Source of the DNA: Gordonia araii NBRC 100433
GTDB taxonomy: Bacteria > Actinomycetota > Actinomycetes > Mycobacteriales > Mycobacteriaceae
Assembly (NCBI RefSeq): GCF_000241265.1
Contig: NZ_BAEE01000062.1
Location: 1-64,000 of the forward strand
Direction of reading: 5' to 3'
Length of the DNA stretch: 64,000 bases
Of this stretch, positions 35,722 to 44,725 are shown in pieces. The translations under genes and the position numbers were made by a program. Every line of letters starts with the position of its first letter. Positions within the stretch are counted from its first letter, which is position 1. The notes below the pieces were generated by a model, which saw only the letters and a program-made list of their open reading frames with translations, did not search any database and had not been told where the DNA came from.

Positions 35722-37019
35722 GCCGGGACCGAAAGGTGAAGCGTCTCCAGCGCGTCGCCGACGAGCCCGGCGGCGAGCGTGTTGCCGCCCGCGGGATCGA
35801 TGAGCAGGAAGCTGCCCGATTCGCGGCTGTGGCTGTAGTCGTCGGCGACGATGGGATCGGCGGTCTGCACCGAGATCCGCCCGATCTGGTTGAGCTCCAG
35901 CGATTCTGGCGCGTCGACCAGGGCGAGTTCCTGCTCGTCGAAGAGCACGTCGAGCGAGCCCACAATGGCCTGGGTGGTCCGGGTCCCGTGCTTGAGAAGC
36001 AGGCGCGCGCCCGGCCGCAGTGCTTTGTCGCCGAGCCAGCACACCGTCGCGGTGAACTGCTGGATCGGTTCGGGTGCATCGGCCACCGCCGCGATGACGT
36101 CACCCCGCGAGACGTCGACGTCATCGGCGAGTAGCAGCGTCACGCTGTGTCCCGCGCCGGCGGTGGCGAGCTGGCCGTCGGCGGTGTCGATCGCCTCGAC
36201 CGTGGTGCGGGTCCCCGACGGGAGGATGACCACCTCGTCGCCGGGTGAAACCGTGCCGGCCGCGATCTGGCCCGCGTAGCCGCGGTAATCCGGGAACTCC
36301 GCGGTGCGCGGCCGGATGACGTACTGCACCGGGAAGCGCAGTCCGACGGGGTCGCCGGCGCGCTCGTGGATGTTGGGGACCGTCTCCAAGTGCTCGATGA
36401 GCGTCGGGCCGTCGTAGTAGGGCGTGCGGTCGGACCGGTTCGCGATGTTGTCGCCGTGCAGCGCGGACACCGGGATTGCCAGCACCTGCTCGTCGGTCCA
36501 GCCGAGTGAACGCGTCAGCTCCGCGAAGTCGGCGGTGATCCGCGGGAAGACTTCCTCCGCGTTAGCCACGAGGTCGACCTTGTTGACCGCGAGGACCAGC
36601 TGGGGCACGCCGAGCAGCGCCATGACCGCCGCGTGACGGCGGGTCTGGGCGACGACGCCGTTGCGGGCGTCGACCAGCAGGATCACCAGCTGGGCGGTGG
36701 AGGCGCCGGAGACGGTGTTGCGGGTGTACTGGACGTGGCCCGGGGTGTCGGCGAGTACGAAGGAGCGCTCGGCGGTCGCGAAGTACCGGTAGGCCACGTC
36801 GATCGTGATGCCCTGCTCGCGCTCGGCGCGCAGACCGTCGACGAGCAGCGACAAGTCGGGGCCGTCGAGTCCGCGGGCCGTCGACGCTCGGTTGACCGCC
36901 TCGATCTGGTCGGCGAGCACCGACTTCGTGTCGTAGAGCAGGCGGCCGACGAGCGTCGACTTCCCGTCGTCGACGCTGCCCGCCGTGGCGATCCGCAGCA
37001 GGTCGGGGGAGTGCTTCAT
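35718..37019 (-). CDS. cysN: Sulfate adenylyltransferase subunit 1 (GTPase) CysN
   Basis: 433 aa. G1 GSVDDGKST (14-22), DTPGH and NKVD motifs. With CysD it makes APS from sulfate and ATP, driven by GTP hydrolysis. There is no C-terminal CysC (APS kinase) fusion, unlike the M. tuberculosis CysNC protein. ATGA overlaps on both sides. Confidence 0.96.
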   Translation of the reverse strand: MKHSPDLLRIATAGSVDDGKSTLVGRLLYDTKSVLADQIEAVNRASTARGLDGPDLSLLVDGLRAEREQGITIDVAYRYFATAERSFVLADTPGHVQYTRNTVSGASTAQLVILLVDARNGVVAQTRRHAAVMALLGVPQLVLAVNKVDLVANAEEVFPRITADFAELTRSLGWTDEQVLAIPVSALHGDNIANRSDRTPYYDGPTLIEHLETVPNIHERAGDPVGLRFPVQYVIRPRTAEFPDYRGYAGQIAAGTVSPGDEVVILPSGTRTTVEAIDTADGQLATAGAGHSVTLLLADDVDVSRGDVIAAVADAPEPIQQFTATVCWLGDKALRPGARLLLKHGTRTTQAIVGSLDVLFDEQELALVDAPESLELNQIGRISVQTADPIVADDYSHSRESGSFLLIDPAGGNTLAAGLVGDALETLHLSVPA

Positions 37020-37960
37020 CAGAAATATCCTTCGCGCTTGCGGTCTTCCATGGCGGCCTCGGACACGCGGTCGTCACCGCGCGTGGCGCCGCGCTCGGTC
37101 AGGCGGGAGGTGGCCACCTCGGCCAGTACGGCCTCGTTGTCGGCGGCATCGGACAGGACCGCCCCGGTGGTCGAGCCGTCGCCGACGGTACGGTAGCGCA
37201 CCGAGCGGGTCTCGACGGTCTCGCCGTCGCGCGGTCCGCCCCACGGCCCGGCGGTCATCCACATGCCGTCGCGGGAGAACACCTCGCGCTCGTGCGCGTA
37301 GTACAGCGGGGCGAGCAGAACCTGTTCGCGAGCGATGTAGCGCCACACGTCGAGTTCGGTCCAGTTGCTCAACGGGAACACGCGGACATGCTCGCCCGGC
37401 GCGTGACGGCCGTTGTAGAGGTTCCACAGCTCGGGGCGCTGACGCTTGGGATCCCACTGGCCGAAGGCGTTGCGCAGCGAGAACACGCGCTCCTTGGCGC
37501 GGGCGCGCTCCTCGTCGCGGCGGGCGCCGCCGAACACCGCGTCGAAGCGGTTCTCGGTGATCGCGTCGAGCAGCGGGATCGTCTGCAGCGGGTTGCGGAT
37601 GCCGTCGGGACGCTCGGTGAGCCGGCCGTCGGCGAGGTACTCCTCGACGCTGGCGACGTGCAGCCGCAGGTTGTGGCGCTCGACGATCTCGTCGCGGAAC
37701 TGGATGATCTCCGGCAGGTTGTGGCCGGTGTCGACGTGCAGCAGCGAGAACGGCAGCGGTGCCGGCCAGAAGGCCTTGAGCGCCAGGTGCAGCAGCAGCG
37801 TCGAATCCTTGCCGCCGGAGAACAGGATCACCGGGCGCTCGAACTCGCCGGCCACCTCCCGGAAGATATGGATGGACTCCGACTCCAGTGCATCGAGAGT
37901 GTCGAATTCGTCGCCGGTCTTGGCGACGGCGAGGACGGAGGTCTGGGTATCGATGCTCAT
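37019..37960 (-). CDS. cysD: Sulfate adenylyltransferase subunit 2 CysD
   Basis: 313 aa, usual size. PP-loop SGGKDS at 48-53; nucleotide-binding and sulfate-activating subunit, partner of CysN. ATG at 37960 overlaps the cysH stop; an upstream frame extension is just the shadow of cysH. Confidence 0.96.
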   Translation of the reverse strand: MSIDTQTSVLAVAKTGDEFDTLDALESESIHIFREVAGEFERPVILFSGGKDSTLLLHLALKAFWPAPLPFSLLHVDTGHNLPEIIQFRDEIVERHNLRLHVASVEEYLADGRLTERPDGIRNPLQTIPLLDAITENRFDAVFGGARRDEERARAKERVFSLRNAFGQWDPKRQRPELWNLYNGRHAPGEHVRVFPLSNWTELDVWRYIAREQVLLAPLYYAHEREVFSRDGMWMTAGPWGGPRDGETVETRSVRYRTVGDGSTTGAVLSDAADNEAVLAEVATSRLTERGATRGDDRVSEAAMEDRKREGYF

Positions 37961-38688
37961 GAGACGTGCAACCCGCATTCTGTCTTGGCGCGCCCGGCCC
38001 AACGGCCGCTGCGCGGATCGGCTCCGATAGCTGGCTTCGCGGTGCACGGCGCGCACCCGATCGAGGGGTAGCCCTCGTCCACCAGCGGATTCACGAGGAC
38101 ACCGTGGTCCTCGATGTAGGTCTGGAATTCCTCGTCCGACCAGGCGGCCAACGGGTTGATCTTCACCAACCCGAAGCCCTCGTCGAAGGAGATCAACGGC
38201 GAGTTGGCGCGCGTGGGCGCCTCGACGCGGCGGATGCCGGTCACCCAGGCGGAATATCCGGCCAGCGACTTGCTCAGCGGTACGACCTTGCGCAGCCGGC
38301 AGCATTCGCCCGGGTCGCGGGAGAACAGGTCCTTGCCGAGCAGGGCGTCCTGCTGGGCGACGGTCTGCTCGGGGGTGACGTTGACCAAGTCGAGGTCATA
38401 GACCTGCGTCACCGCGTCGCGGGTGCCGATGGTCTCCGCGAAGTGGTACCCGGTGTCGAGGAAGAGCACCTTGAGCTTCTGGTGGTCGATGGTCGCCGGA
38501 TCGATGGCCTTGTCGGCGACATCGATGAGCACCGCGTCCTGCATGTTCGCCGCGATGATGAAATCGGTGCCGAAGGTCTCGGCGGTCCAGCGAAGCAGTT
38601 CCTCCGCGGTGGCGTCGGGGCCGAGTTCGGCCGCACCGCGCGCGGCGATGTCGCGCAAGTGGTCGACGTCGGAGGTAGCGGTGGTCAT
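37957..38688 (-). CDS. cysH: Adenylyl-sulfate (APS) reductase CysH
   Basis: 243 aa. Cys129-Cys130 and the CAPC pair 212-215 are the four ligands of a [4Fe-4S] cluster, characteristic of APS (not PAPS) reductases. The catalytic cysteine is Cys238 in ECGLH. Reduces APS to sulfite with thioredoxin. ATGA overlap with sirA and cysD. Confidence 0.95.
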   Translation of the reverse strand: MTTATSDVDHLRDIAARGAAELGPDATAEELLRWTAETFGTDFIIAANMQDAVLIDVADKAIDPATIDHQKLKVLFLDTGYHFAETIGTRDAVTQVYDLDLVNVTPEQTVAQQDALLGKDLFSRDPGECCRLRKVVPLSKSLAGYSAWVTGIRRVEAPTRANSPLISFDEGFGLVKINPLAAWSDEEFQTYIEDHGVLVNPLVDEGYPSIGCAPCTAKPAIGADPRSGRWAGRAKTECGLHVS

Positions 38689-40466
38689 CGCAGCCACTCC
38701 TCGTCTGCGCGCACGGCCCACTGGGCGAATCGTTCGCCGTCCTCGCGGTGTTCGATGAAGTTGCGGACAACGCGCTCGATGTAGTCGCCCAGTTCCGCGG
38801 TGGCCACCTTGTGCTGGCGCAGTTTGCGACCGAAGCCCGAATCCAGGCCGAGGCTGCCGCCGAGGTGAACCTGGAAGCCCTCGCTGGGCTTGCCGTCTTC
38901 ACCCTCGATGAGCTGGCCCTTGAAGCCGATATCGGCGATCTGCGACCGCGCGCAGGAGTTGGGGCAGCCGTTGATGTTGACGGTGACGGGCACGTCGAGC
39001 TGCTCGTTGATGTCGGCGAGTCGCGCTTCCAGCTCGGGGACGAGGTCCTGGGAGCGCTTGCGGGTCTCGGTGAACGACAGCTTGCAGAACTCGATGCCGC
39101 TGCACGCCATGAGGTTGCGGCGCCAGTTCGACGGGCGCCCCTGCAGGCCGAGCTTCGCCAGCTCGGCGATCAAACCGTCGACCTGGTCGTCGGGCACGTC
39201 CAGGACGATCAGCTTCTGGTACGGGGTGAACCGAACCTGATCCGATCCGACCAGTTCGGCGGCGTCGGCGACCTTCTGCAGGATCGTGCCGGACACGCGA
39301 CCGGCAATCGGCGAGAAGCCGACCGCATTGAGGCCGTTCTTCTGGCGGGTGACGCCGACGTGGTCGATGGGGTGGGCCAGCGGCGCAGGTGCCGGACCGT
39401 CGATCAGCTTGCGCTCCAGGTACTCGTCCTCGAGGACCTGACGGAACTTCTCGATGCCCCAGTCCTTGATCAAGAACTTCAACCGGGCCTTGTTGCGCAG
39501 TCGGCGATAGCCGTAGTCGCGGAAGATCGAGACCACGGCTTCCCACACATCGGGAACCTCGTCGAGGGGCACCCAGGCGCCCACGCGCTGCGCGAGCATC
39601 GGATTGGTCGAGAGCCCTCCGCCGACCCAGAGATCCAGGCCGGGGCCGTGCTCGGGATGATTCACGCCGATGAAGGCGACATCGTTGATCTCGTGCGCCA
39701 CGTCTTGCAGGCCGGAGATCGCGGTCTTGAACTTGCGCGGCAGGTTCGAATACTTCGGATCGCCGATGTAGCGGCGCACGATCTCGTCGATGGCCGGTGT
39801 CGGGTCCAGCACCTCGTCGACCGAGACGCCGGCCAACGGGGATCCGAGGACCACGCGCGGGCAGTCGCCGCACGCCTCGGTGGTTTTGAGGCCAACGTCG
39901 TCGAGGCGCTGCCAGATCGCCGGGACGTCCTCGACGCGGATCCAGTGGTACTGGACGTTTTCGCGGTCGGACAGGTCGGCGGTGTTGCGCGCGTACTCGG
40001 TGGAGAGTTCACCGAGGGTGCGCAGTTGCCTGGCCGAGAGGGCGCCCCCGTCGCAGCGGACCCGCATCATGAAGTACGGCGCTTCGAGGAGGTCGAGATC
40101 TTCGGGTTCGTCGCCGGTGAAGGTGCCGTCGTAGCCCTCGGCGCGCTGGGTGTAGAGACCCCACCAGCGGAAGCGGCCGCGCAGGTCGGCTTTGTCGATG
40201 CCGTCGAACCCGACCTTCGAGTAGATGTTCTCGATCCGGGCGCGGACGTTGAGCGGGTTGTCGTCCTTCTTGGACTGTTCGTTGGGGTTCAGCGGTTCCC
40301 GGTAGCCCAGGGCCCACTGGCCCTCGGCGCGGCGCTTGGCCGGTCGTGCCCGGCGGGCAGGCCGTTCACCGGCGGCCTTGTCACCCGTCGGACGGGTGCG
40401 GGCGGGCCGCTTGGCGGAGTTGGCGTCGACGTTGTCGTCGACCGACTCCGGGGTCGTGAGCGTCAT
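38685..40466 (-). CDS. sirA: Ferredoxin-dependent sulfite reductase
   Basis: 593 aa. Siroheme and [4Fe-4S] ligands are C455, C461, C501 and C505 (ACSGIEFC and NGCPNSC). Two nitrite/sulfite reductase half-domains are present. Converts sulfite to sulfide with six electrons from ferredoxin. A basic N-terminal tail of about 50 residues precedes the core. AAGGAGA precedes the ATG. It is the first gene of the operon, behind a leader peptide. Rv2391 (nirA) equivalent. Confidence 0.95.
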   Translation of the reverse strand: MTLTTPESVDDNVDANSAKRPARTRPTGDKAAGERPARRARPAKRRAEGQWALGYREPLNPNEQSKKDDNPLNVRARIENIYSKVGFDGIDKADLRGRFRWWGLYTQRAEGYDGTFTGDEPEDLDLLEAPYFMMRVRCDGGALSARQLRTLGELSTEYARNTADLSDRENVQYHWIRVEDVPAIWQRLDDVGLKTTEACGDCPRVVLGSPLAGVSVDEVLDPTPAIDEIVRRYIGDPKYSNLPRKFKTAISGLQDVAHEINDVAFIGVNHPEHGPGLDLWVGGGLSTNPMLAQRVGAWVPLDEVPDVWEAVVSIFRDYGYRRLRNKARLKFLIKDWGIEKFRQVLEDEYLERKLIDGPAPAPLAHPIDHVGVTRQKNGLNAVGFSPIAGRVSGTILQKVADAAELVGSDQVRFTPYQKLIVLDVPDDQVDGLIAELAKLGLQGRPSNWRRNLMACSGIEFCKLSFTETRKRSQDLVPELEARLADINEQLDVPVTVNINGCPNSCARSQIADIGFKGQLIEGEDGKPSEGFQVHLGGSLGLDSGFGRKLRQHKVATAELGDYIERVVRNFIEHREDGERFAQWAVRADEEWLR

Positions 40467-40528
40467 GGAATCTCCTTGCGCAACGCACTGTGCGCAGCGT
40501 TCATGGGGCTGTCATGAAGGGGTGACGC

Positions 40529-40596
40529 GGATTCGGCATCCGGGAATCGGTGCGCTGCGCTGCGCGACCGGAGGGGACTACTCGCTGGCCGAATCC
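40529..40596 (-). promoter_or_regulatory. Inverted repeat in sirA leader, attenuator candidate
   Basis: GGATTCGGC (40529-40537) and GCCGAATCC (40588-40596) are perfect 9-bp arms 50 nt apart, lying just after the leader ORF stop (40599). Nearer the sirA start, TGCGCA at 40477-40482 and 40491-40496 can also pair next to the AAGGAGA site. The layout suggests control by alternative RNA structure; this is inferred, not shown. Confidence 0.5.
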
Positions 40597-40598
40597 GG

Positions 40599-40679
40599 CT
40601 AGCGCATACAGGATGCGCTGTCGCAGCGCATGAGGTCGATGTGGCGCCGCTGGATCAGGCGCAGTCCTCGTGTAGTCAC
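40599..40679 (-). CDS. 26-residue leader peptide of the sulfur operon
   Basis: GTG at 40679 to TAG at 40599. The peptide contains RRHIDLMR and then CDSASC, the pattern (R-R-H-[IV]-D-L-x-R ... C) of actinobacterial leader peptides placed before sulfur-metabolism genes, as I recall. Cys19 and Cys24 make it a plausible cysteine sensor. The GTG lies 7 bp after a CACTAT -10 box, so the mRNA is probably leaderless. sirA follows after 132 bp. Confidence 0.75.
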   Translation of the reverse strand: MTTRGLRLIQRRHIDLMRCDSASCMR

Positions 40680-40686
40680 GCTCTCC

Positions 40687-40716
40687 ATAGTGCCACGTCT
40701 CACCGCACCTCGTCTA
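40687..40716 (-). promoter_or_regulatory. Probable promoter of the sulfur operon (leftward)
   Basis: On the leftward strand TAGACG (40711-40716) and CACTAT (40687-40692) are spaced 18 bp, a fair match to the sigma-70 type -35 and -10. The -10 ends 7 bp before the leader GTG. No experimental start is known. Confidence 0.5.
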
Positions 40717-40755
40717 CTTGGGAAGACTTTGGATCATGATGAGAGAAACAGATCA

Positions 40756-40774
40756 CATCGCGCGATGCGCGATG
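40756..40774. promoter_or_regulatory. Perfect 19-bp palindrome just before hemW
   Basis: CATCGCGC-GAT-GCGCGATG, perfect 8-bp arms with a 3-nt centre, ending 8 bp before the hemW ATG. Could be an operator or an RNA hairpin masking the ribosome binding site. Confidence 0.6.
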
Positions 40775-40782
40775 ATGGGGAC

Positions 40783-41985
40783 ATGACCTCCACCGCCGCC
40801 GTCGAGTGGCGAGACGTGCCGCTGCCGCTCGCCGACCGGCTGCGCCATGCGCGCAACGGCGACGACCTCGGTCTCTATCTGCACGTCCCGTTCTGTGCGA
40901 CTCGCTGCGGCTACTGCGACTTCAACACCTACACGGCTGGCGAGCTGGGGTCCTCGTCGTCGCCGCAGTCCTGGCTTGAGGCGGTGCGTCGCGAACTCGA
41001 CGGCGCGGCGCTCATGCTCGGCCCGCGACCGGTGTCGACGGTGTTCGTGGGCGGCGGTACGCCGTCGCTGCTCGGGGCCGACGGCTTGGGCGACTTGCTC
41101 GCCGCGGTACGGGCGAGCTTCGATCTCGCGCCCGGGGCGGAGGTGACGACGGAGTCGAATCCCGAATCGACGTCGCCGGCCTTCTTCGAACAGATCCGGC
41201 TCGCCGGTTACACGCGCGTGTCGCTGGGGATGCAGTCGGCGGCGGCGCACGTACTCGCGATCCTGGAACGCACGCACACGCCCGGCCGAGCGGTCGCGGC
41301 GGCGCGTGAGGCGACGGCCGCGGGCTTCGACCACGTCAACCTCGACGTCATCTACGGCACGCCGGGGGAGTCGGACGCCGATCTCGATGCGACACTCGAC
41401 GCCGTCCTGTCGGCCCCGGTCGACCACGTCTCCGCCTACGCGCTCATCGTCGAGGACGGCACCGCTTTCGCGCGCAAAGTGCGCCGCGGCGAACTCGCGG
41501 CACCCGACGACGATGTGCTGGCGGCGCGCTACGAGCGCATCGACGCACGGCTCGGTGCCGCCGGTTTCGACTGGTACGAGGTGTCGAACTGGGCGCGAGG
41601 AGCCGACGGCGCCTGCCGGCACAACGAGGCCTATTGGCGCAGCGACGACTGGTGGGGAATCGGCCCCGGTGCGCACTCGCACGTCGCCGGGGCGCGGTGG
41701 TGGAATCGCAAGCACCCGTCGACCTACGCGTCGGCCCTGACCGAGGGCGGCTGGCCCGGCGACGGCTTCGAGATCCTTTCCGCCGCCGACGCGCACACCG
41801 AGGCCGTCATGCTGCGGATGCGCATGCGTTCGGGATTGCCCGCCGACATCCTCGACGGCGACGAGCGGCGGCGTGCCGACGAGGCCGTGGCCGCCGGGCT
41901 GCTGCGGGTCGCCGACGGTGGGTACGTGCTCACCGACGCGGGGCGCTTGCTCGCCGACGGCGTGGTGCGTCAGATCCTCGATTAG
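40783..41985 (+). CDS. hemW: Radical SAM protein HemW (heme chaperone)
   Basis: 400 aa. The 4Fe-4S cluster motif CxxxCxxC is at C38, C42 and C45. HemW is the anaerobic-coproporphyrinogen-oxidase-like chaperone that transfers heme. ATG 40783 is chosen; upstream in-frame codons lie over the leader promoter. Rv2388c equivalent. Its stop is separated by 2 bp from the end of the opposing gene. Confidence 0.93.
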   Translation: MTSTAAVEWRDVPLPLADRLRHARNGDDLGLYLHVPFCATRCGYCDFNTYTAGELGSSSSPQSWLEAVRRELDGAALMLGPRPVSTVFVGGGTPSLLGADGLGDLLAAVRASFDLAPGAEVTTESNPESTSPAFFEQIRLAGYTRVSLGMQSAAAHVLAILERTHTPGRAVAAAREATAAGFDHVNLDVIYGTPGESDADLDATLDAVLSAPVDHVSAYALIVEDGTAFARKVRRGELAAPDDDVLAARYERIDARLGAAGFDWYEVSNWARGADGACRHNEAYWRSDDWWGIGPGAHSHVAGARWWNRKHPSTYASALTEGGWPGDGFEILSAADAHTEAVMLRMRMRSGLPADILDGDERRRADEAVAAGLLRVADGGYVLTDAGRLLADGVVRQILD

Positions 41986-41987
41986 CG

Positions 41988-42371
41988 CTAGTCGGCGCGG
42001 TGACGCGCCACCGAGGGGCGTACATCGGCGTCGGCGACCTGCTGCTCGATCGGCGGTGCGCCGGGGGAGAGGTCGATCGCGTCGAGGTCGAGCAGCCGGG
42101 CGTGGATGATCGGCCGATTCCGCAGTGCGCTGCGGACCGCGCGATGCAAACCGTCTTCGAGGTAGACCTCGCCCTGCCACTTCACGACGTGGGAGAAGAG
42201 GTCGCCGTAGAAGGTGGAATCCTCGCTCAGCAGCTTGTCCAGCGCGAGCACGGTGGTGACGGTGGTCAGCTGATCGAGCCGGAACTGGCGGGGCGGGATC
42301 TTCGCCCAGGCACGCGGCGACAGGTTGTGCTGGGGATACGGTTTCCCGTCCTGCACAGCCTTGAAAATCAT
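41988..42371 (-). CDS. Rv2375-like conserved protein (VapB-antitoxin-labelled family)
   Basis: 127 aa. MIFKAVQDGKPYP, PPRQFRLDQL and WQGEVYLEDGLHRAV are conserved in Mycobacteriales proteins at this position next to hrcA. Some databases call them VapB-family antitoxins, as I recall; no PIN-domain toxin lies nearby, so I leave the role open. Start 42371 is chosen; ATG 42413 would put the first residues over the palindrome. Divergent from hrcA. Confidence 0.75.
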   Translation of the reverse strand: MIFKAVQDGKPYPQHNLSPRAWAKIPPRQFRLDQLTTVTTVLALDKLLSEDSTFYGDLFSHVVKWQGEVYLEDGLHRAVRSALRNRPIIHARLLDLDAIDLSPGAPPIEQQVADADVRPSVARHRAD

Positions 42372-42390
42372 CGCCCCGCCGATCACGCCT

Positions 42391-42416
42391 AATATGGTTT
42401 GTACTCCGACCATATT
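42391..42416. promoter_or_regulatory. Palindrome in the divergent region before hrcA
   Basis: AATATGGT (42391-42398) and ACCATATT (42409-42416) are perfect 8-bp arms with a 10-bp spacer. It is AT-rich against the local GC background and lies between the two start codons. It does not match CIRCE (TTAGCACTC-N9-GAGTGCTAA). It could also contain -10 boxes. Confidence 0.6.
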
Positions 42417-42467
42417 GCACGTTGCGCGTGTGCAGGGAGACGAACCGCCGGGAGGGAGGACGCGGGC

Positions 42468-43502
42468 ATGACAACGACCGACGACCGCCGCTTCGAAGTC
42501 CTGCGCGCCATCGTCACCGACTACGTCGATACGCAGGAGCCGATCGGTTCCAAAGCGCTGGTCGAGCGCCACCAGCTCGGCGTGTCCAGTGCGACGGTCC
42601 GCAACGACATGGCCGTGCTGGAGGCCGAGGGGTATATCGCACAGCCGCATACGAGTTCGGGTCGCGTGCCCACCGACAAGGGCTATCGCCTGTTCGTCGA
42701 CCGCATCAGCGAGATCAAGCCGCTGTCGAAGGCCGAGCGGCGGGCGATCATGTCGGTCCTGGACTCCAGCGTCGACCTCGACGACGTCCTCCGGCGCTCG
42801 GTCAAGCTCCTCGCCGAGCTGACCAGGCAGGTCGCGGTGATCCAGTACCCGGTCCTGTCGTCGGCGACGGTCCGTCATCTGGAGTTGGTCGCGATCACGC
42901 CGTCGCGGCTGCTGATGGTCGTCATCACCGACAGCGGCCGCGTCGAGCAGCGGATGGTCGCGCTGAGTCGCGACATCTCCGACGACGACGTCACCAAGCT
43001 GCGCGACGTCTTCGCCGGCGCCCTCGACGGCAAGCGTCTGACCGAGGCGTCGGCCGCCGTCGCCGACGTGGCGAACCACGCGCCGCCGGAAGTGTCCGAC
43101 CTGGCCATCGCGGTGGCAGCCGTGCTGGTCGAGACCCTCGTCGAGCGCGACGAGGACCGTCTCGTCCTCGGCGGGACGTCGAACCTGGCCCGTGCCGCGT
43201 CGGACTTCTCCTCCGACCTCGGGGGAATGGATTCGGTCCTCGAAGCGCTGGAAGAGCAGGTCGTCGTTCTCAAGCTGCTGGCGCGCACCCAGCGCACCGG
43301 ACGCGTGACCGTGCAGATCGGCCGCGAGACCAAGAGCGATAATCTACGCGGTGCTTCGGTGGTCTCGACCGCCTACGGCGCCAGCGGCACCGTCTTCGGC
43401 AGTGTCGGCGTGCTCGGACCCACGAGGATGGACTACCCGAGCACCATCGCGTCGGTGGCCGCGGTCGCCAAGTACGTTGGAGAGGTGCTGGCCGAGCGCT
43501 GA
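42468..43502 (+). CDS. hrcA: Heat-inducible transcription repressor HrcA
   Basis: 344 aa. N-terminal winged helix with [21 protein letters not shown], then the dimerisation and inserted domains. Represses heat-shock genes through CIRCE sites; none is visible in its own promoter here. ATG 42468 follows GGAGGGAGGA. First gene of an hrcA-dnaJ-rsmE run. Confidence 0.96.
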   Translation: MTTTDDRRFEVLRAIVTDYVDTQEPIGSKALVERHQLGVSSATVRNDMAVLEAEGYIAQPHTSSGRVPTDKGYRLFVDRISEIKPLSKAERRAIMSVLDSSVDLDDVLRRSVKLLAELTRQVAVIQYPVLSSATVRHLELVAITPSRLLMVVITDSGRVEQRMVALSRDISDDDVTKLRDVFAGALDGKRLTEASAAVADVANHAPPEVSDLAIAVAAVLVETLVERDEDRLVLGGTSNLARAASDFSSDLGGMDSVLEALEEQVVVLKLLARTQRTGRVTVQIGRETKSDNLRGASVVSTAYGASGTVFGSVGVLGPTRMDYPSTIASVAAVAKYVGEVLAER

Positions 43503-43566
43503 ACCCGCCCGTGTCGCGAGGTTCGCGCCGCCACCACCAGGAATCGACGAAGGATAGAAGTAGCAA

Positions 43567-44718
43567 GTGTCACGTGACTACTACGGCATTCTGGGCGTGT
43601 CCCGGGGTGCGACCGACCAGGAGATCAAGCGCGCCTACCGCCGCCTCGCGCGTGAACTCCACCCCGATTTGAACCCCGCGGAAGAGGACCGGTTCAAGGA
43701 GGTCACCACCGCCTACGAGGTGCTCAGCGACCCGGAGAAGCGGCGCATCGTCGACGCCGGCGGCGATCCGCTTGCGGGACCGGGCGCCGGCGGCTTCGGC
43801 GCGGGCGGCCTGGGCGACATCTTCGAACAGTTCTTCGGCGGCGGGTCCGGGTTCGGAACCCCCGGGTTCGGCGGCCGCCGACCACCGCGCAGCCGCGTCC
43901 AGCCGGGTGAGCCCGCGTTGGTCCACGTAACCCTCGACCTGGCCGAATGCGCCGCGGGGGCCAACAAGGAGATCACCATGGACACGGCGATCCTGTGCGA
44001 CGAGTGCACCGGCGCTGGCACCAACGGCGACTCGTCGCCGGTGGGTTGCGAGACCTGCGACGGTGCGGGAGAGATCCAGGCGGTGCAGCGGTCCTTCCTC
44101 GGCCAGGTCATGACCGTGCGCCCCTGCCCGACGTGCGGCGGGACCGGCCAGGTGATTCCGGATCCGTGCCACAAATGCGGCGGCGACGGGCGTGTCCGTA
44201 CGCGGCGCACCGTCACCGTGAAGATCCCGGCCGGTGTCGAGGGCGGGATGCGCGTGCGGTTGTCTGGCCAGGGCGAGGTCGGACCCGGCGGTGGCGCGGC
44301 CGGCGACCTCTACGTGGAGATCAAGGAACGGCGCCACGAGATCTTCGTCCGCGACAAGGACGATCTGCACGCCACCGTCAACGTCCCGTTCGCCGACGCG
44401 GCGCTGGGCGGCGAGCTGACCATCGACGGCATCCTCGACGGGGAACGCATCGACGTCACGATTCCGTCCGGCACCCAGCCGGGCCAGATCGTGACGATTC
44501 GCGGCCATGGCATGCCGCACGTCAACAACGGCGTCCGCGGAAACCTGCACGCCCATCTCGAGGTCAGCGTCCCGACCAAGCTGGACGCGCGCGCCACCGA
44601 ACTGCTGAAGGAATACCGCGAGCACGCTGGCGAAACGATCGAATTGGCCTCTGCGAACTCCACCGGCACGAGCAGCGGCCTGTTCTCCCGGCTGCGCAAC
44701 GCGTTCGCGGGACGCTGA
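43567..44718 (+). CDS. dnaJ: Molecular chaperone DnaJ
   Basis: 383 aa. J domain with HPD at 32-34, Gly/Phe-rich region, zinc finger region with four CxxCxGxG motifs ([32 protein letters not shown]) and C-terminal substrate domains. Co-chaperone of DnaK; DnaJ2 type as it follows hrcA. GTG start at 43567. Confidence 0.97.
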   Translation: MSRDYYGILGVSRGATDQEIKRAYRRLARELHPDLNPAEEDRFKEVTTAYEVLSDPEKRRIVDAGGDPLAGPGAGGFGAGGLGDIFEQFFGGGSGFGTPGFGGRRPPRSRVQPGEPALVHVTLDLAECAAGANKEITMDTAILCDECTGAGTNGDSSPVGCETCDGAGEIQAVQRSFLGQVMTVRPCPTCGGTGQVIPDPCHKCGGDGRVRTRRTVTVKIPAGVEGGMRVRLSGQGEVGPGGGAAGDLYVEIKERRHEIFVRDKDDLHATVNVPFADAALGGELTIDGILDGERIDVTIPSGTQPGQIVTIRGHGMPHVNNGVRGNLHAHLEVSVPTKLDARATELLKEYREHAGETIELASANSTGTSSGLFSRLRNAFAGR

Positions 44719-44725
44719 CGCCGCC

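Noticed and set aside
42372-42467. CIRCE element for HrcA
   Set aside because: No TTAGCACTC or GAGTGCTAA sequence here; only an unrelated AT-rich dyad.
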